In this document: positions 9,004 to 16,521 of the stretch, piece by piece | Layout of the letters: each line of letters begins with the position of its first letter | Numbering within the stretch: position 1 is the stretch's first letter | Assembly (NCBI RefSeq): GCF_003610695.1 | Contig: NZ_RAQH01000004.1 | Location: 124,001 to 188,000 of the forward strand | Reading direction: 5' to 3' | Length of the DNA: 64,000 nucleotides | DNA from: Epilithonimonas arachidiradicis | GTDB lineage: Bacteria; Bacteroidota; Bacteroidia; Flavobacteriales; Weeksellaceae | Notes under the pieces: model-generated | Seen by the model: only the letters and a program-made list of their open reading frames with translations | What the model was told of the DNA's origin: nothing | The model's database searches: none | Made by a program: the position numbers and the translations under genes

Positions 9004-10221
9004 ATGAAAAAGATTATATATAGTTTAATTTGTCTTTCCTCAACAATGACTTTTGGGCAAAATAGCATTCTTAATGCTAATTCTCCCCAGACATTCAGAG
9101 AAGATCGTGAGATTAAGAAAGATAGTATTACACCTCTTAAATATGGATTTATCGAAGATAAAGACATCTTGAGAAGTATGGTTGTATGGGAGATTATTGA
9201 TATGAATGATAAAATCAATCAGCCTTTTTATCATAATTCTGACGGTTTGGTTTCTCAGAATAAATCTCTTTATCAGGTTTTATTAGATGCTGTTAATTCT
9301 GGTAAAATCAAGGAAGTTTATTCTGGCGATGATTTCACTACCAGACTCACTCCTGAAGGTATCGCTGCCGCAACATCTGTTCCTATGGTCGATAATTACT
9401 TTACAGAAGTAATGAATGCTAATAAGATCGAAGATGCAGAGGCTCAGAGACTTTTGAAGTATTTTACTTCAGTGAAAGGAACAGGAAATAAACAGGTAGA
9501 TGGTATGTTTATGAAATATTCTACAAGACTCTCTGATGTTTTGGAATATAACGGAGCTGCTCAGCCTGCTGCTACTGAAGAAACTGTTACCACAGGTAAA
9601 GGCAAAAAGAAAAAAACTGTCAAAAAAACAACCAAAGCACCTTCTATTGAACCCGGTACAATGCTTGTAAACTTGGACGGTTCTTGGTACAAAATCAAGA
9701 AAAGTGACATTGAAGCTAATGTTGGATTTTCTGAAACCAAAACAGAAAAGGTTAAAGCGCTTAAGTTGATGGGAATGTGGTATGTTGATAAGAGAGATAC
9801 TCAATTAAGATACAGACTGCTCGGAATTGCAGCTATGGGTGAAGATCCCAATGCAGCGATTCTGAAAGCTGAAAGAGCACAACAAATGCAAGAATCCGGA
9901 GCTCCGGTTGATCCTTCTATTTTGAATGAGGCAGGTGATTTAATTGATCTTTTCTGGATATATTACCCAGATGCTAGACAAGTTCTAAGCAGCAATTATA
10001 TCTTCAATGCGAAGAACTCTACGTCTGATATTACATTTGATGACGTTCTTAATGCAAGAAGATTTTCTGCAATCATTTACAAGTCAGATAATGGTATGGG
10101 AAGAGGCGGAAGCGGAATTATTGATGAATATATCCCAAATGATGCTGAAGGTCAGTTGGAAGAAAGTGACAGAATCAAAGCACAGATTCTTCAAATGGAA
10201 AATGATATGTGGAATTACTAA
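9004..10221 (+). CDS. gldN: T9SS periplasmic ring protein GldN
   Basis: Partner of GldK in the outer-membrane-associated T9SS ring. It has a Sec signal peptide (about residues 1-19, ending TFGQ) and family segments such as WEIIDMNDKINQPF, MGMWYVDKRDTQLRYRLLGI and LIDLFWIYYPDAR. A Lys-rich low-complexity stretch (GKGKKKKTVKKTTK, near residues 199-212) is inserted between conserved blocks, longer than I would expect for the family core. Last gene of the gld series; a hairpin terminator follows at 10241-10273. Confidence 0.94.
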   Translation: MKKIIYSLICLSSTMTFGQNSILNANSPQTFREDREIKKDSITPLKYGFIEDKDILRSMVVWEIIDMNDKINQPFYHNSDGLVSQNKSLYQVLLDAVNSGKIKEVYSGDDFTTRLTPEGIAAATSVPMVDNYFTEVMNANKIEDAEAQRLLKYFTSVKGTGNKQVDGMFMKYSTRLSDVLEYNGAAQPAATEETVTTGKGKKKKTVKKTTKAPSIEPGTMLVNLDGSWYKIKKSDIEANVGFSETKTEKVKALKLMGMWYVDKRDTQLRYRLLGIAAMGEDPNAAILKAERAQQMQESGAPVDPSILNEAGDLIDLFWIYYPDARQVLSSNYIFNAKNSTSDITFDDVLNARRFSAIIYKSDNGMGRGGSGIIDEYIPNDAEGQLEESDRIKAQILQMENDMWNY

Positions 10222-10240
10222 TATTTCTCATAGTCCAAAT

Positions 10241-10273
10241 AAAAAAACCTGAGTATCTTTACTCAGGTTTTTA
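10241..10273 (+). terminator. Rho-independent terminator after gldN
   Basis: A 12-bp perfect stem (AAAACCTGAGTA 10244-10255 against TACTCAGGTTTT 10260-10271) with a 4-nt loop, running into T-rich sequence. It ends the gldKLMN transcript. It also sits directly in front of the next gene's ATG at 10278. Confidence 0.85.
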
Positions 10274-10277
10274 TTTT

Positions 10278-11309
10278 ATGGAAAAGGTAGATTACATCAT
10301 CGTTGGCGCTGGATATGCGGGAGTTTTTTTCGCCCATCAATTGATTAAAGAAAAGAAATCTTTCAAGATTTTTTATGATGAGAATATCTCCGCTTCCCAG
10401 ATTTCTGCAGGTGTCTGCAATCCTGTTATTCTGAAACGATTCAATACGTTTTGGAAGTCTCAGGAACAAATCAACTATCTGGAAGTCATCTTCAAAGAAA
10501 TAGAAACTTACACTTCAAGGAATTACTTGATTAATGAAAATGTTGTTCGAATCTTCCACAATGATTCCGAGAAGGTACAATGGATCAAGAATTCTCAGAA
10601 AGAAGATTTGAAATCTTACCTTGATCCTGATTTTATAAAATTGAAGTCTGTCGAAAATCCTTTCGAAGCTGGAAAAGTCAATCAATCTTGCAGAATTGAT
10701 GTTTCTAATTTCTTTATTGATTTGTTGAATTATTTAGAAAACAATAATTATTTAGTCAAAGAAAAATTTGATCATCAGTTAATTGATACGACCAACAATT
10801 CATATAAAAATATTGAGTTCAAGAATCTTATTTTCTGCGAAGGCATTGCAAGCAACACTAATCCATTTTTTAGTCATATTCCAATTCAACCCAACAAAGG
10901 ACATTGCTTGAAAGTTAGATTGAGTGAAGTTCCAGACTCTTACACTATCAAGAAAAAACATTTCTTATTTCGTCTTCACAATGATGATTATTACTACGGT
11001 GGAACTTATGACCGTTTTGATATGACTAATAATATTAATGATGAATCTGTCGAAGAATTAAAATCAGGACTTCAGGAGATTTATAACAATGACTTTGAAA
11101 TTCAGGATATCAATGTAGCCTTTCGTGCAACGGTTGCAGACAGAAGACCAATTTTAGGAAAACATCAAGAGCATCAAAATTTCTATATCTTTAATGGATT
11201 AGGAGCAAGAGGAGTTTACAACGGAAGTTATTTTTCTAAAGTACTGTTTGATTTTATAGAGAATAATATGAATCTCGAACCCGAGATTGATGTTAAAAGA
11301 TTCTATTGA
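10278..11309 (+). CDS. FAD-dependent oxidoreductase (DAO family)
   Basis: The protein opens with the Rossmann FAD-binding signature DYIIVGAGYAGVFFAHQL and ends with the DAO-family motif RPILGKHQEHQNFYIFNGLGARGV, so it is a flavin amine/amino-acid-oxidase-like enzyme; the substrate cannot be named. I chose the ATG at 10278 (343 residues) over an in-frame ATG at 10209, because the longer form would overlap gldN and read through the terminator hairpin, and the shorter form begins right at the FAD motif. The start lies 5 bp after the terminator, so its promoter must be upstream in or near gldN, or expression depends on readthrough. Confidence 0.85.
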   Translation: MEKVDYIIVGAGYAGVFFAHQLIKEKKSFKIFYDENISASQISAGVCNPVILKRFNTFWKSQEQINYLEVIFKEIETYTSRNYLINENVVRIFHNDSEKVQWIKNSQKEDLKSYLDPDFIKLKSVENPFEAGKVNQSCRIDVSNFFIDLLNYLENNNYLVKEKFDHQLIDTTNNSYKNIEFKNLIFCEGIASNTNPFFSHIPIQPNKGHCLKVRLSEVPDSYTIKKKHFLFRLHNDDYYYGGTYDRFDMTNNINDESVEELKSGLQEIYNNDFEIQDINVAFRATVADRRPILGKHQEHQNFYIFNGLGARGVYNGSYFSKVLFDFIENNMNLEPEIDVKRFY

Positions 11310-11337
11310 TTTTTTAACGTATTTTAAATTATACTAA

Positions 11338-11369
11338 TTTGGTCAAAATTGAATGAATTATTACATTTG
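11338..11369 (+). promoter_or_regulatory. Promoter of the cys cluster
   Basis: A -33 TTTG at 11338-11341 and a -7 TACATTTG at 11362-11369 are separated by 20 bp, fitting the Bacteroidota consensus. The predicted start lies about 10 bp before the cysH ATG. Confidence 0.65.
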
Positions 11370-11385
11370 TACCTGATTACATTGA

Positions 11386-12102
11386 ATGATGGACAACGAT
11401 TTAAAAGAAACCTTTCAAAAACTGCTTGACCAGAATATAAAACAGAAATCGATAGAAGAAGTTCTGGAGATTCTAGTACAAAATTTTCCCGATCAAGTTT
11501 GCTTTTCAACAAGCTTTAGTTTCGAAGATCAGGTTATCACAGACTTCGTCAAAAATTCTGATATTAAAGTTTTCACGTTGGACACAGGTCGATTGTTCGA
11601 AGATACTTACAACACTTGGAATTTAACCAAATCTAAATACAAGTTACCTATCAAAGCCTATTATCCAAATCCAGGAGAGTTAGAACCATTTATTCAGGAC
11701 AATGGTCCCGATTCATTTTACAGGTCTGTAGAGAACAGGAAAACGTGTTGTGATATAAGAAAAGTTCATCCGTTGAAAAGAGCTTTGAAAGGCAACAAAA
11801 TCTGGATTACGGGCCTCAGAGCAGAACATTCAGTCGCAAGAGAAAATCTTTCTCAATTCGAATGGGATGAGTCCAACCAAATCATCAAATATCATCCAAT
11901 CCTTTTCTGGACAACGGAACAGGTGAGAGATTACATCAAAAAAAATAATATTCCGTACAATGTTTTGCACGATAAAGGTTTCGTCAGCATTGGCTGCGCT
12001 CCTTGTACAAGAGCAATTCAACCGGGTGAAGATTTTCGGGCCGGTCGTTGGTGGTGGGAAGATGCTAGTAAAAAAGAATGTGGACTTCACGTTCACAAAT
12101 AA
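11386..12102 (+). CDS. cysH: Phosphoadenylyl/adenylyl-sulfate reductase
   Basis: Reduces activated sulfate (APS or PAPS) to sulfite in the cytoplasm. The 238-residue protein carries the iron-sulfur cysteines of APS-type reductases: Cys121-Cys122 (KTCCDIRK) and Cys204-Cys207 (CAPC). The catalytic tail ECGLH is at residues 231-235. These cysteines, and the absence of a CysC kinase domain anywhere in the cluster, favour APS as substrate. Two adjacent ATGs (11386 and 11389) are possible starts. It is followed 151 bp later by cysD; the gap contains a dispersed repeat. Confidence 0.93.
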   Translation: MMDNDLKETFQKLLDQNIKQKSIEEVLEILVQNFPDQVCFSTSFSFEDQVITDFVKNSDIKVFTLDTGRLFEDTYNTWNLTKSKYKLPIKAYYPNPGELEPFIQDNGPDSFYRSVENRKTCCDIRKVHPLKRALKGNKIWITGLRAEHSVARENLSQFEWDESNQIIKYHPILFWTTEQVRDYIKKNNIPYNVLHDKGFVSIGCAPCTRAIQPGEDFRAGRWWWEDASKKECGLHVHK

Positions 12103-12162
12103 CAAATCAAATAGTTATAAAAATAAATATAGTCTAATTGTTAAATATTTTTGAATAGATAA

Positions 12163-12243
12163 TCTTGCTGAGTGAAACGTCTTTGCGAACCTTAAAATAT
12201 TTTCAATTAGATAAAAAAAACTTTGCGCTCTTTGCGTTTAAAA
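12163..12243. repeat. Dispersed intergenic repeat, copy 1 (CTTTGCGAA... family)
   Basis: This AT-rich block between cysH and cysD contains CTTGCTGAGTGAAACG, CTTTGCGAACCTTAAAATA, TTTTCAAT and a tail CTTTGCGTTTAAA. The same elements in the same order occur at 33770-33849. It is non-coding and looks like a short interspersed family. Confidence 0.6.
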
Positions 12244-12253
12244 AAATAAAAAA

Positions 12254-13162
12254 ATGTCAAAATATCATTTGGATTATCTGGAGCAGTTAGAATCCGAAGC
12301 CATTCATATTTTCAGGGAAGTTGCGGGTCAGTTTGAACGTCCAGCATTGCTTTTCAGTGGCGGAAAAGACAGTATCACGCTCGTTCATCTAGCGCTGAAA
12401 GCTTTCCGCCCGGGGAAATTTCCGTTTCCTTTGGTTCACATCGATACAGGTCATAACTTTCCCGAAGTTCTGGAATATCGAGATAAACTTGCGGAACAAA
12501 TCGGCGAAAAACTCATCGTCAGAAAAGTCGAAGACACCATCCGAGAAAAAGGTTTGAGAGAGCCAAAAGGCAAGTTGCCAAGCAGAAATGCCTTGCAGAC
12601 TTTCACCTTGCTGGACACGGTAGAAGAATTCGAATTCGACTGTTGCATCGGGGGTGGAAGACGCGATGAGGAAAAAGCCAGAGCCAAAGAAAGAATTTTC
12701 TCCGTTCGCGATGATTTTGGACAATGGGACCCGAAACTTCAACGCCCCGAACTTTGGAATACTTACAACGGAAAAATCCATAAGGGCGAGCAAGTACGTG
12801 CATTCCCAATCAGCAACTGGACGGAATTGGACGTTTGGAATTACATTCTCAAAGAAAATATACAATTACCTTCGATTTATTTCTCGCACGAACGTGAAGT
12901 TCTCAATTTCGATAACCAATTCATTGCAATGAACGAGTTTGTGAATCTTGATGAAAACGATGTTGTGACCACAGAAAAAGTCCGCTACAGAACGGTTGGC
13001 GATATGACTTGCACCGCAGCGGTTTTATCAGAAGCCAACAATTTGGAACAAGTAATTGCCGAAATCATCACCACAAAAACCAGTGAACGAGGCGAAACCA
13101 GAATAGACGACAGAACTTCGGAAGCCGCAATGGAAGATAGAAAGAAAGCCGGATATTTCTAA
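12254..13162 (+). CDS. cysD: Sulfate adenylyltransferase small subunit
   Basis: Catalytic ATP sulfurylase subunit that forms APS from sulfate and ATP together with CysN. The PP-loop SGGKDS is at residues 35-40, and further family motifs are LVHIDTGHNFPEVLEYRD, CCIGGGRRDEEKARAKERIF, FPISNWTELDVWNYI and GDMTCTAAV. The 302-residue length and the C-terminal RKKAGYF match the family. The nearby CysN explains energy coupling by GTP. Confidence 0.97.
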   Translation: MSKYHLDYLEQLESEAIHIFREVAGQFERPALLFSGGKDSITLVHLALKAFRPGKFPFPLVHIDTGHNFPEVLEYRDKLAEQIGEKLIVRKVEDTIREKGLREPKGKLPSRNALQTFTLLDTVEEFEFDCCIGGGRRDEEKARAKERIFSVRDDFGQWDPKLQRPELWNTYNGKIHKGEQVRAFPISNWTELDVWNYILKENIQLPSIYFSHEREVLNFDNQFIAMNEFVNLDENDVVTTEKVRYRTVGDMTCTAAVLSEANNLEQVIAEIITTKTSERGETRIDDRTSEAAMEDRKKAGYF

Positions 13163-13201
13163 AACTAGTTGTTAGTTTTTAATTATGAGTTAATAGTGAA
13201 A

Positions 13202-13240
13202 TTATAACTCATAACTAATTACTTTATAACTCATAACTAA
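13202..13240. repeat. 17-bp direct repeat between cysD and cysN
   Basis: TTATAACTCATAACTAA occurs perfectly at 13202-13218 and 13224-13240 (22-bp period). A related inverse copy (TTAATTATGAGTTAATA) lies just upstream near 13178-13194. It is non-coding; similar AT-rich text occurs at 29041-29112. Confidence 0.7.
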
Positions 13241-13245
13241 AAACA

Positions 13246-14484
13246 ATGGACATATTAAGATTTATAACTGCAGGAAGTGTAGACGACGGAAAAAGTACAC
13301 TGATAGGCAGATTATTATACGATAGCAAAAACATTCTGATAGACCAATTGGAAGCTGTTGAACGCGCCAGTAAATTCAAAAATGACGGAACGATTGATTT
13401 GGCTTTGCTGACAGACGGTTTGAGAGCCGAACGTGAGCAGGGAATTACAATTGATGTTGCTTATAAATATTTCTCAACTCCGAAACGTAAATTCATCATT
13501 GCTGATGCGCCGGGTCACGTTCAGTACACCCGAAATATGATTACCGGCGCAAGCAACGCTGCTTTAATCATAATTCTGATTGATGCCAGAAACGGAATCA
13601 TAGAACAAACCAAAAGACATTCTATCATTGCATCATTACTCAATATTCCAAATGTTGTGGTTGCGATTAACAAGTTGGATTTGGTTGGATATTCGGAAGA
13701 GATTTTCAATAATATCAAAGAAGAATATTCCAAAATGGCAGAACAGCTGTCTTTGAATAATGTCGTTTATATTCCAATTTCGGCTTTAAACGGAGACAAT
13801 ATCGTGGATAAATCTGAAAACCTGAATTGGTACGACGGAAAAACTTTATTGGATTATCTGGAGTCTGTTGAATTAGAAAACACCATCAATCTGGATAAAG
13901 CGAGATTTCCTGTTCAGTACGTGATTCGTCCCCAGACAGAAGAACTCCACGATTATCGTGGCTATGCTGGAAAAATAACCAGTGGAATTTACAAAGTCGG
14001 AGATTCGGTGACGATTTTACCTTCCGGAACCGAAAGTAAGATTTCAGCGATTGAAATCAATCAGGAAAAAATAGAAGAAGCTTTTGCGCCTCAAAGTGTG
14101 GTTTTGCATTTGGAAGATGATGTAGATGTCAGCCGTGGCGATTTGATTGTAAAGTCAGATGACCTTCCCAAAGTAGAGCAGGAATTGGAAGTTCTCGTTT
14201 GCTGGATGGGCGACAAACCTTTGAAATCCGGTTCAAAATATCTGATTCAAAATAATACGACGCAAGTCAAAACGGTCATCAAAGAAATTGACTATAAACT
14301 CGATGTCAATACTTTGGAAAAACAAGAAGTTGAGCAAGTTTCCCTTAACGAAATTGTAAAATTAAAATTGAAAACCGCAAAACCTTTGGCTTATGATTCT
14401 TACAAAGATTTGGCTTCCAATGGCGGAATTATCTTTATCGACGAGACAAGTTTTGTAACAGTTGGTGCAGGATTGATTCAGTAA
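13246..14484 (+). CDS. cysN: Sulfate adenylyltransferase large (GTPase) subunit
   Basis: EF-Tu-like GTPase subunit that drives APS synthesis by CysD. It starts MDILRFITAGSVDDGKST with the G1 P-loop at residues 10-18, then DAPGH (G3) and NKLD (G4). The 412-residue length indicates a CysN without the fused APS kinase found in CysNC, in agreement with the APS-type CysH. It ends 18 bp before the TSUP fusion gene, so they are likely co-transcribed. Confidence 0.96.
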   Translation: MDILRFITAGSVDDGKSTLIGRLLYDSKNILIDQLEAVERASKFKNDGTIDLALLTDGLRAEREQGITIDVAYKYFSTPKRKFIIADAPGHVQYTRNMITGASNAALIIILIDARNGIIEQTKRHSIIASLLNIPNVVVAINKLDLVGYSEEIFNNIKEEYSKMAEQLSLNNVVYIPISALNGDNIVDKSENLNWYDGKTLLDYLESVELENTINLDKARFPVQYVIRPQTEELHDYRGYAGKITSGIYKVGDSVTILPSGTESKISAIEINQEKIEEAFAPQSVVLHLEDDVDVSRGDLIVKSDDLPKVEQELEVLVCWMGDKPLKSGSKYLIQNNTTQVKTVIKEIDYKLDVNTLEKQEVEQVSLNEIVKLKLKTAKPLAYDSYKDLASNGGIIFIDETSFVTVGAGLIQ

Positions 14485-14502
14485 TTTTAAATAAGACAGA
14501 CT

Positions 14503-15789
14503 TTGACATCAAAAATTTCACTTCCGGTTTTCATCAATGCATCGACTAACAGAATCCTGATTGTCGGCGGTAGAAAATTAGCGTCGGAACAGCTCAATGA
14601 TTTGATGCAGAATATTCCGGATGCGAATATCAGCGTTCTTGCCAAGAGACTTTCTGATGATATCAAAAACCTGTTGCTGGAAAATACGTCTGTCAGGATT
14701 ATTAACGAGGATTTTGATGATTCATATTTAGAAATTGCAGATTTGTTTATTGTGGCGACAGAAGATCCAGCCCAAGACCAATTAATCATCACTAAAATCA
14801 AAGAGAGGAAGAATTTATATTTCGCTCCGAGTCTTCCTTCAGATAACGATTTTTTCTTTCGAGGGAATAATGATTCGCAAGAGAGAAAATCTCTTTTCAT
14901 CATTAATGGCGAAAAGAAATGGCGAAGAATTGCAACCATATTTTTCTGGGCATTCGTCGTTTTGTTGATTGGAAATATAGTCTCGTTTTATATAGGATTC
15001 AATGATTTGGAAGTTGCTTATCATTACCTTAATTACAATACGGATGAAAGATTTTTCTGGCTGTTTTTAGTTGGATTTTTGGCACAATTAATTGATGGCG
15101 CTTTGGGAATGGGCTATGGCGTGACTTGTACAGCGGCATTGTTGTATATCGGGATTCCTTTGCCAGCAATCAGTAGCAGTATTCATACAGCAGAGATGTT
15201 TTCAAGCGGTGCTTCGGGATTCAGCCATTACAAATTCGGGAATATTAATAAAAAATTATTCAGGAATATTTTGATTCCGGGTGTCATCGGAGCGGTTTTG
15301 GGCGCATTGTTATTATCTTATTTTGGGGAAAAATATTCCGGAATTATCAAACCGATTTTAGCCACCTACACCTTCATTCTTGGAATAAGAATTTTGTTTA
15401 ATGCATTTAAGAAAAATAAAAAACGTAAAAAGACGAAGAGAGTCGGCTGGTTAGCTGGTGCAGGAGGTTTCCTGGATTCTTTCGGCGGTGGCGGTTGGGG
15501 ACCGTTGGTAACTTCCACTTTAATCTCGAAAGGTAAAACTCCACGTTATATCATCGGAACTGTTAGCTTGACTGAGTTTTTTGTAACATTTGCCAGCGCA
15601 TTGACATTCTTTTCCGTCATTGGCATCAGCCATTGGCAATTGATCGCCGCTTTGATTCTTGGTGGTGTTTTGGCAGCGCCAATTGCAGCGAAATTAGCTG
15701 GAAAATTGCCGCTTAAAGCAATGTTTATCGGTGTTGGATTAATGGTCATTATCTGGAGCCTGAATGTTTTGCTTAAAACTATAACGTGA
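14503..15789 (+). CDS. Fusion of a degenerate siroheme-synthase domain with a TSUP permease
   Basis: The 428-residue protein starts at a TTG codon, 18 bp after cysN, with no in-frame ATG before the conserved domain. Residues 1-140 resemble the NAD-binding precorrin-2 dehydrogenase/ferrochelatase domain of CysG/Met8: ILIVGGRKLASEQ, LFIVATEDPAQDQ and LYFAPSLPSDNDFF align in order. The dinucleotide-binding GxGxxA is altered (GGRKLA, third Gly to Arg24), and the position matching CysG Asp104 is Ser110. After a membrane helix (about 146-166) follows a TauE/SafE (TSUP) permease with the paired GALGMGYG and GGFLDSFGGGGWGP motifs. Likely role: sulfite/sulfate or related anion transport, with the front domain perhaps sensing or scaffolding. 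A role in siroheme synthesis cannot be excluded. Confidence 0.85.
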   Translation: MTSKISLPVFINASTNRILIVGGRKLASEQLNDLMQNIPDANISVLAKRLSDDIKNLLLENTSVRIINEDFDDSYLEIADLFIVATEDPAQDQLIITKIKERKNLYFAPSLPSDNDFFFRGNNDSQERKSLFIINGEKKWRRIATIFFWAFVVLLIGNIVSFYIGFNDLEVAYHYLNYNTDERFFWLFLVGFLAQLIDGALGMGYGVTCTAALLYIGIPLPAISSSIHTAEMFSSGASGFSHYKFGNINKKLFRNILIPGVIGAVLGALLLSYFGEKYSGIIKPILATYTFILGIRILFNAFKKNKKRKKTKRVGWLAGAGGFLDSFGGGGWGPLVTSTLISKGKTPRYIIGTVSLTEFFVTFASALTFFSVIGISHWQLIAALILGGVLAAPIAAKLAGKLPLKAMFIGVGLMVIIWSLNVLLKTIT

Positions 15790-15861
15790 TTTAACTCCGA
15801 ATAAACATTAAATTATCCTAATTATGCATTCAATCTATCCAAGCTAAAATTGTAAAATAAA

Positions 15862-15888
15862 GGCTTCAACCAAAATTTAGCTGAAGCC
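15862..15888 (-). terminator. Terminator of the PepSY gene
   Basis: A 7-bp stem (GGCTTCA 15862-15868, TGAAGCC 15882-15888). Read on the minus strand it is followed by a T-rich tail (TTTATTTTA), so it serves the minus-strand unit rather than the TSUP gene. Confidence 0.6.
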
Positions 15889-15924
15889 GGGAATATTGAC
15901 TTTGTGCATTCATTATTATAAATT

Positions 15925-16440
15925 TTACAGGAACGTCAACAGCAAGGCAATCACCAATCCAATAGCCGTGAACACCATTCCTCGCTTGAAGATTTTGGAT
16001 TTCGGCGGAAACATCCAGAAACTTGATATTACAAAGAAAAACAATGATATCCCAAAAAAAGTATTGAGCGGAGATAGCGCATCTTTGGATTGGGACTTAT
16101 GAAGCTTCGTCATTTTGTCCAGAACAAAAGGCAATTCTTTCTTCTTATATTTGGCTTCACCGGTTTTGATGTTGTAAGTTCCCTGTTTGAAATACATCAC
16201 ATCCCCTTCGGTTTTCTCAACCTCAAAACCTTTGATTTTAATTTCCTTACCCAGTTTTTTCTCATCCAGGTTGGATTCAAATTTCTTTTCATAACTCTTT
16301 TCTTTTTTTAGAAAATCGGTGTCTCTGTAAACGAGAAGGACGCCGCTGATAGCATAAACCATCATAATTCCCGCCAGAAAATAGCCGAGATAGCGGTGTG
16401 TGATTCTCATAAAAGTTTTTGTGTTCCTGATTTTATCCAT
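15925..16440 (-). CDS. PepSY-associated membrane protein
   Basis: Small membrane protein of the PepSY-TM type: an N-terminal helix with the HRYLGYFLAGIMMVYAISGVLL signature, a periplasmic loop with two imperfect PepSY-like segments, then two C-terminal membrane helices. I prefer the ATG at 16440 (171 residues, MDKIRNTKTFMRITH) to an upstream ATG at 16476, because the extra 12 residues are not typical. It follows the TonB-dependent receptor by 81 bp in the same direction. Such pairs are commonly iron-regulated and linked to ferric-siderophore reduction or uptake at the inner membrane. Confidence 0.8.
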   Translation of the reverse strand: MDKIRNTKTFMRITHRYLGYFLAGIMMVYAISGVLLVYRDTDFLKKEKSYEKKFESNLDEKKLGKEIKIKGFEVEKTEGDVMYFKQGTYNIKTGEAKYKKKELPFVLDKMTKLHKSQSKDALSPLNTFFGISLFFFVISSFWMFPPKSKIFKRGMVFTAIGLVIALLLTFL

Positions 16441-16521
16441 TTTTATTTGTTTTATTAATCTGAAAAGTGGAGACAAATGTATGACTCCACTTCTATTATT
16501 AGAAATTTGATTTGATGTTTT

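Noticed and set aside
10209-10277. Upstream ATG extension of the FAD oxidoreductase
   Set aside because: It would overlap gldN and translate the terminator hairpin; the ATG at 10278 sits directly before the FAD motif.
12389-12865. 158-codon minus-strand frame inside cysD
   Set aside because: Antisense to a conserved cysD with all motifs; no recognisable product.
14487-14939. 150-codon minus-strand frame opposite the TSUP fusion
   Set aside because: The plus frame carries a clear domain and membrane topology; the minus frame does not.
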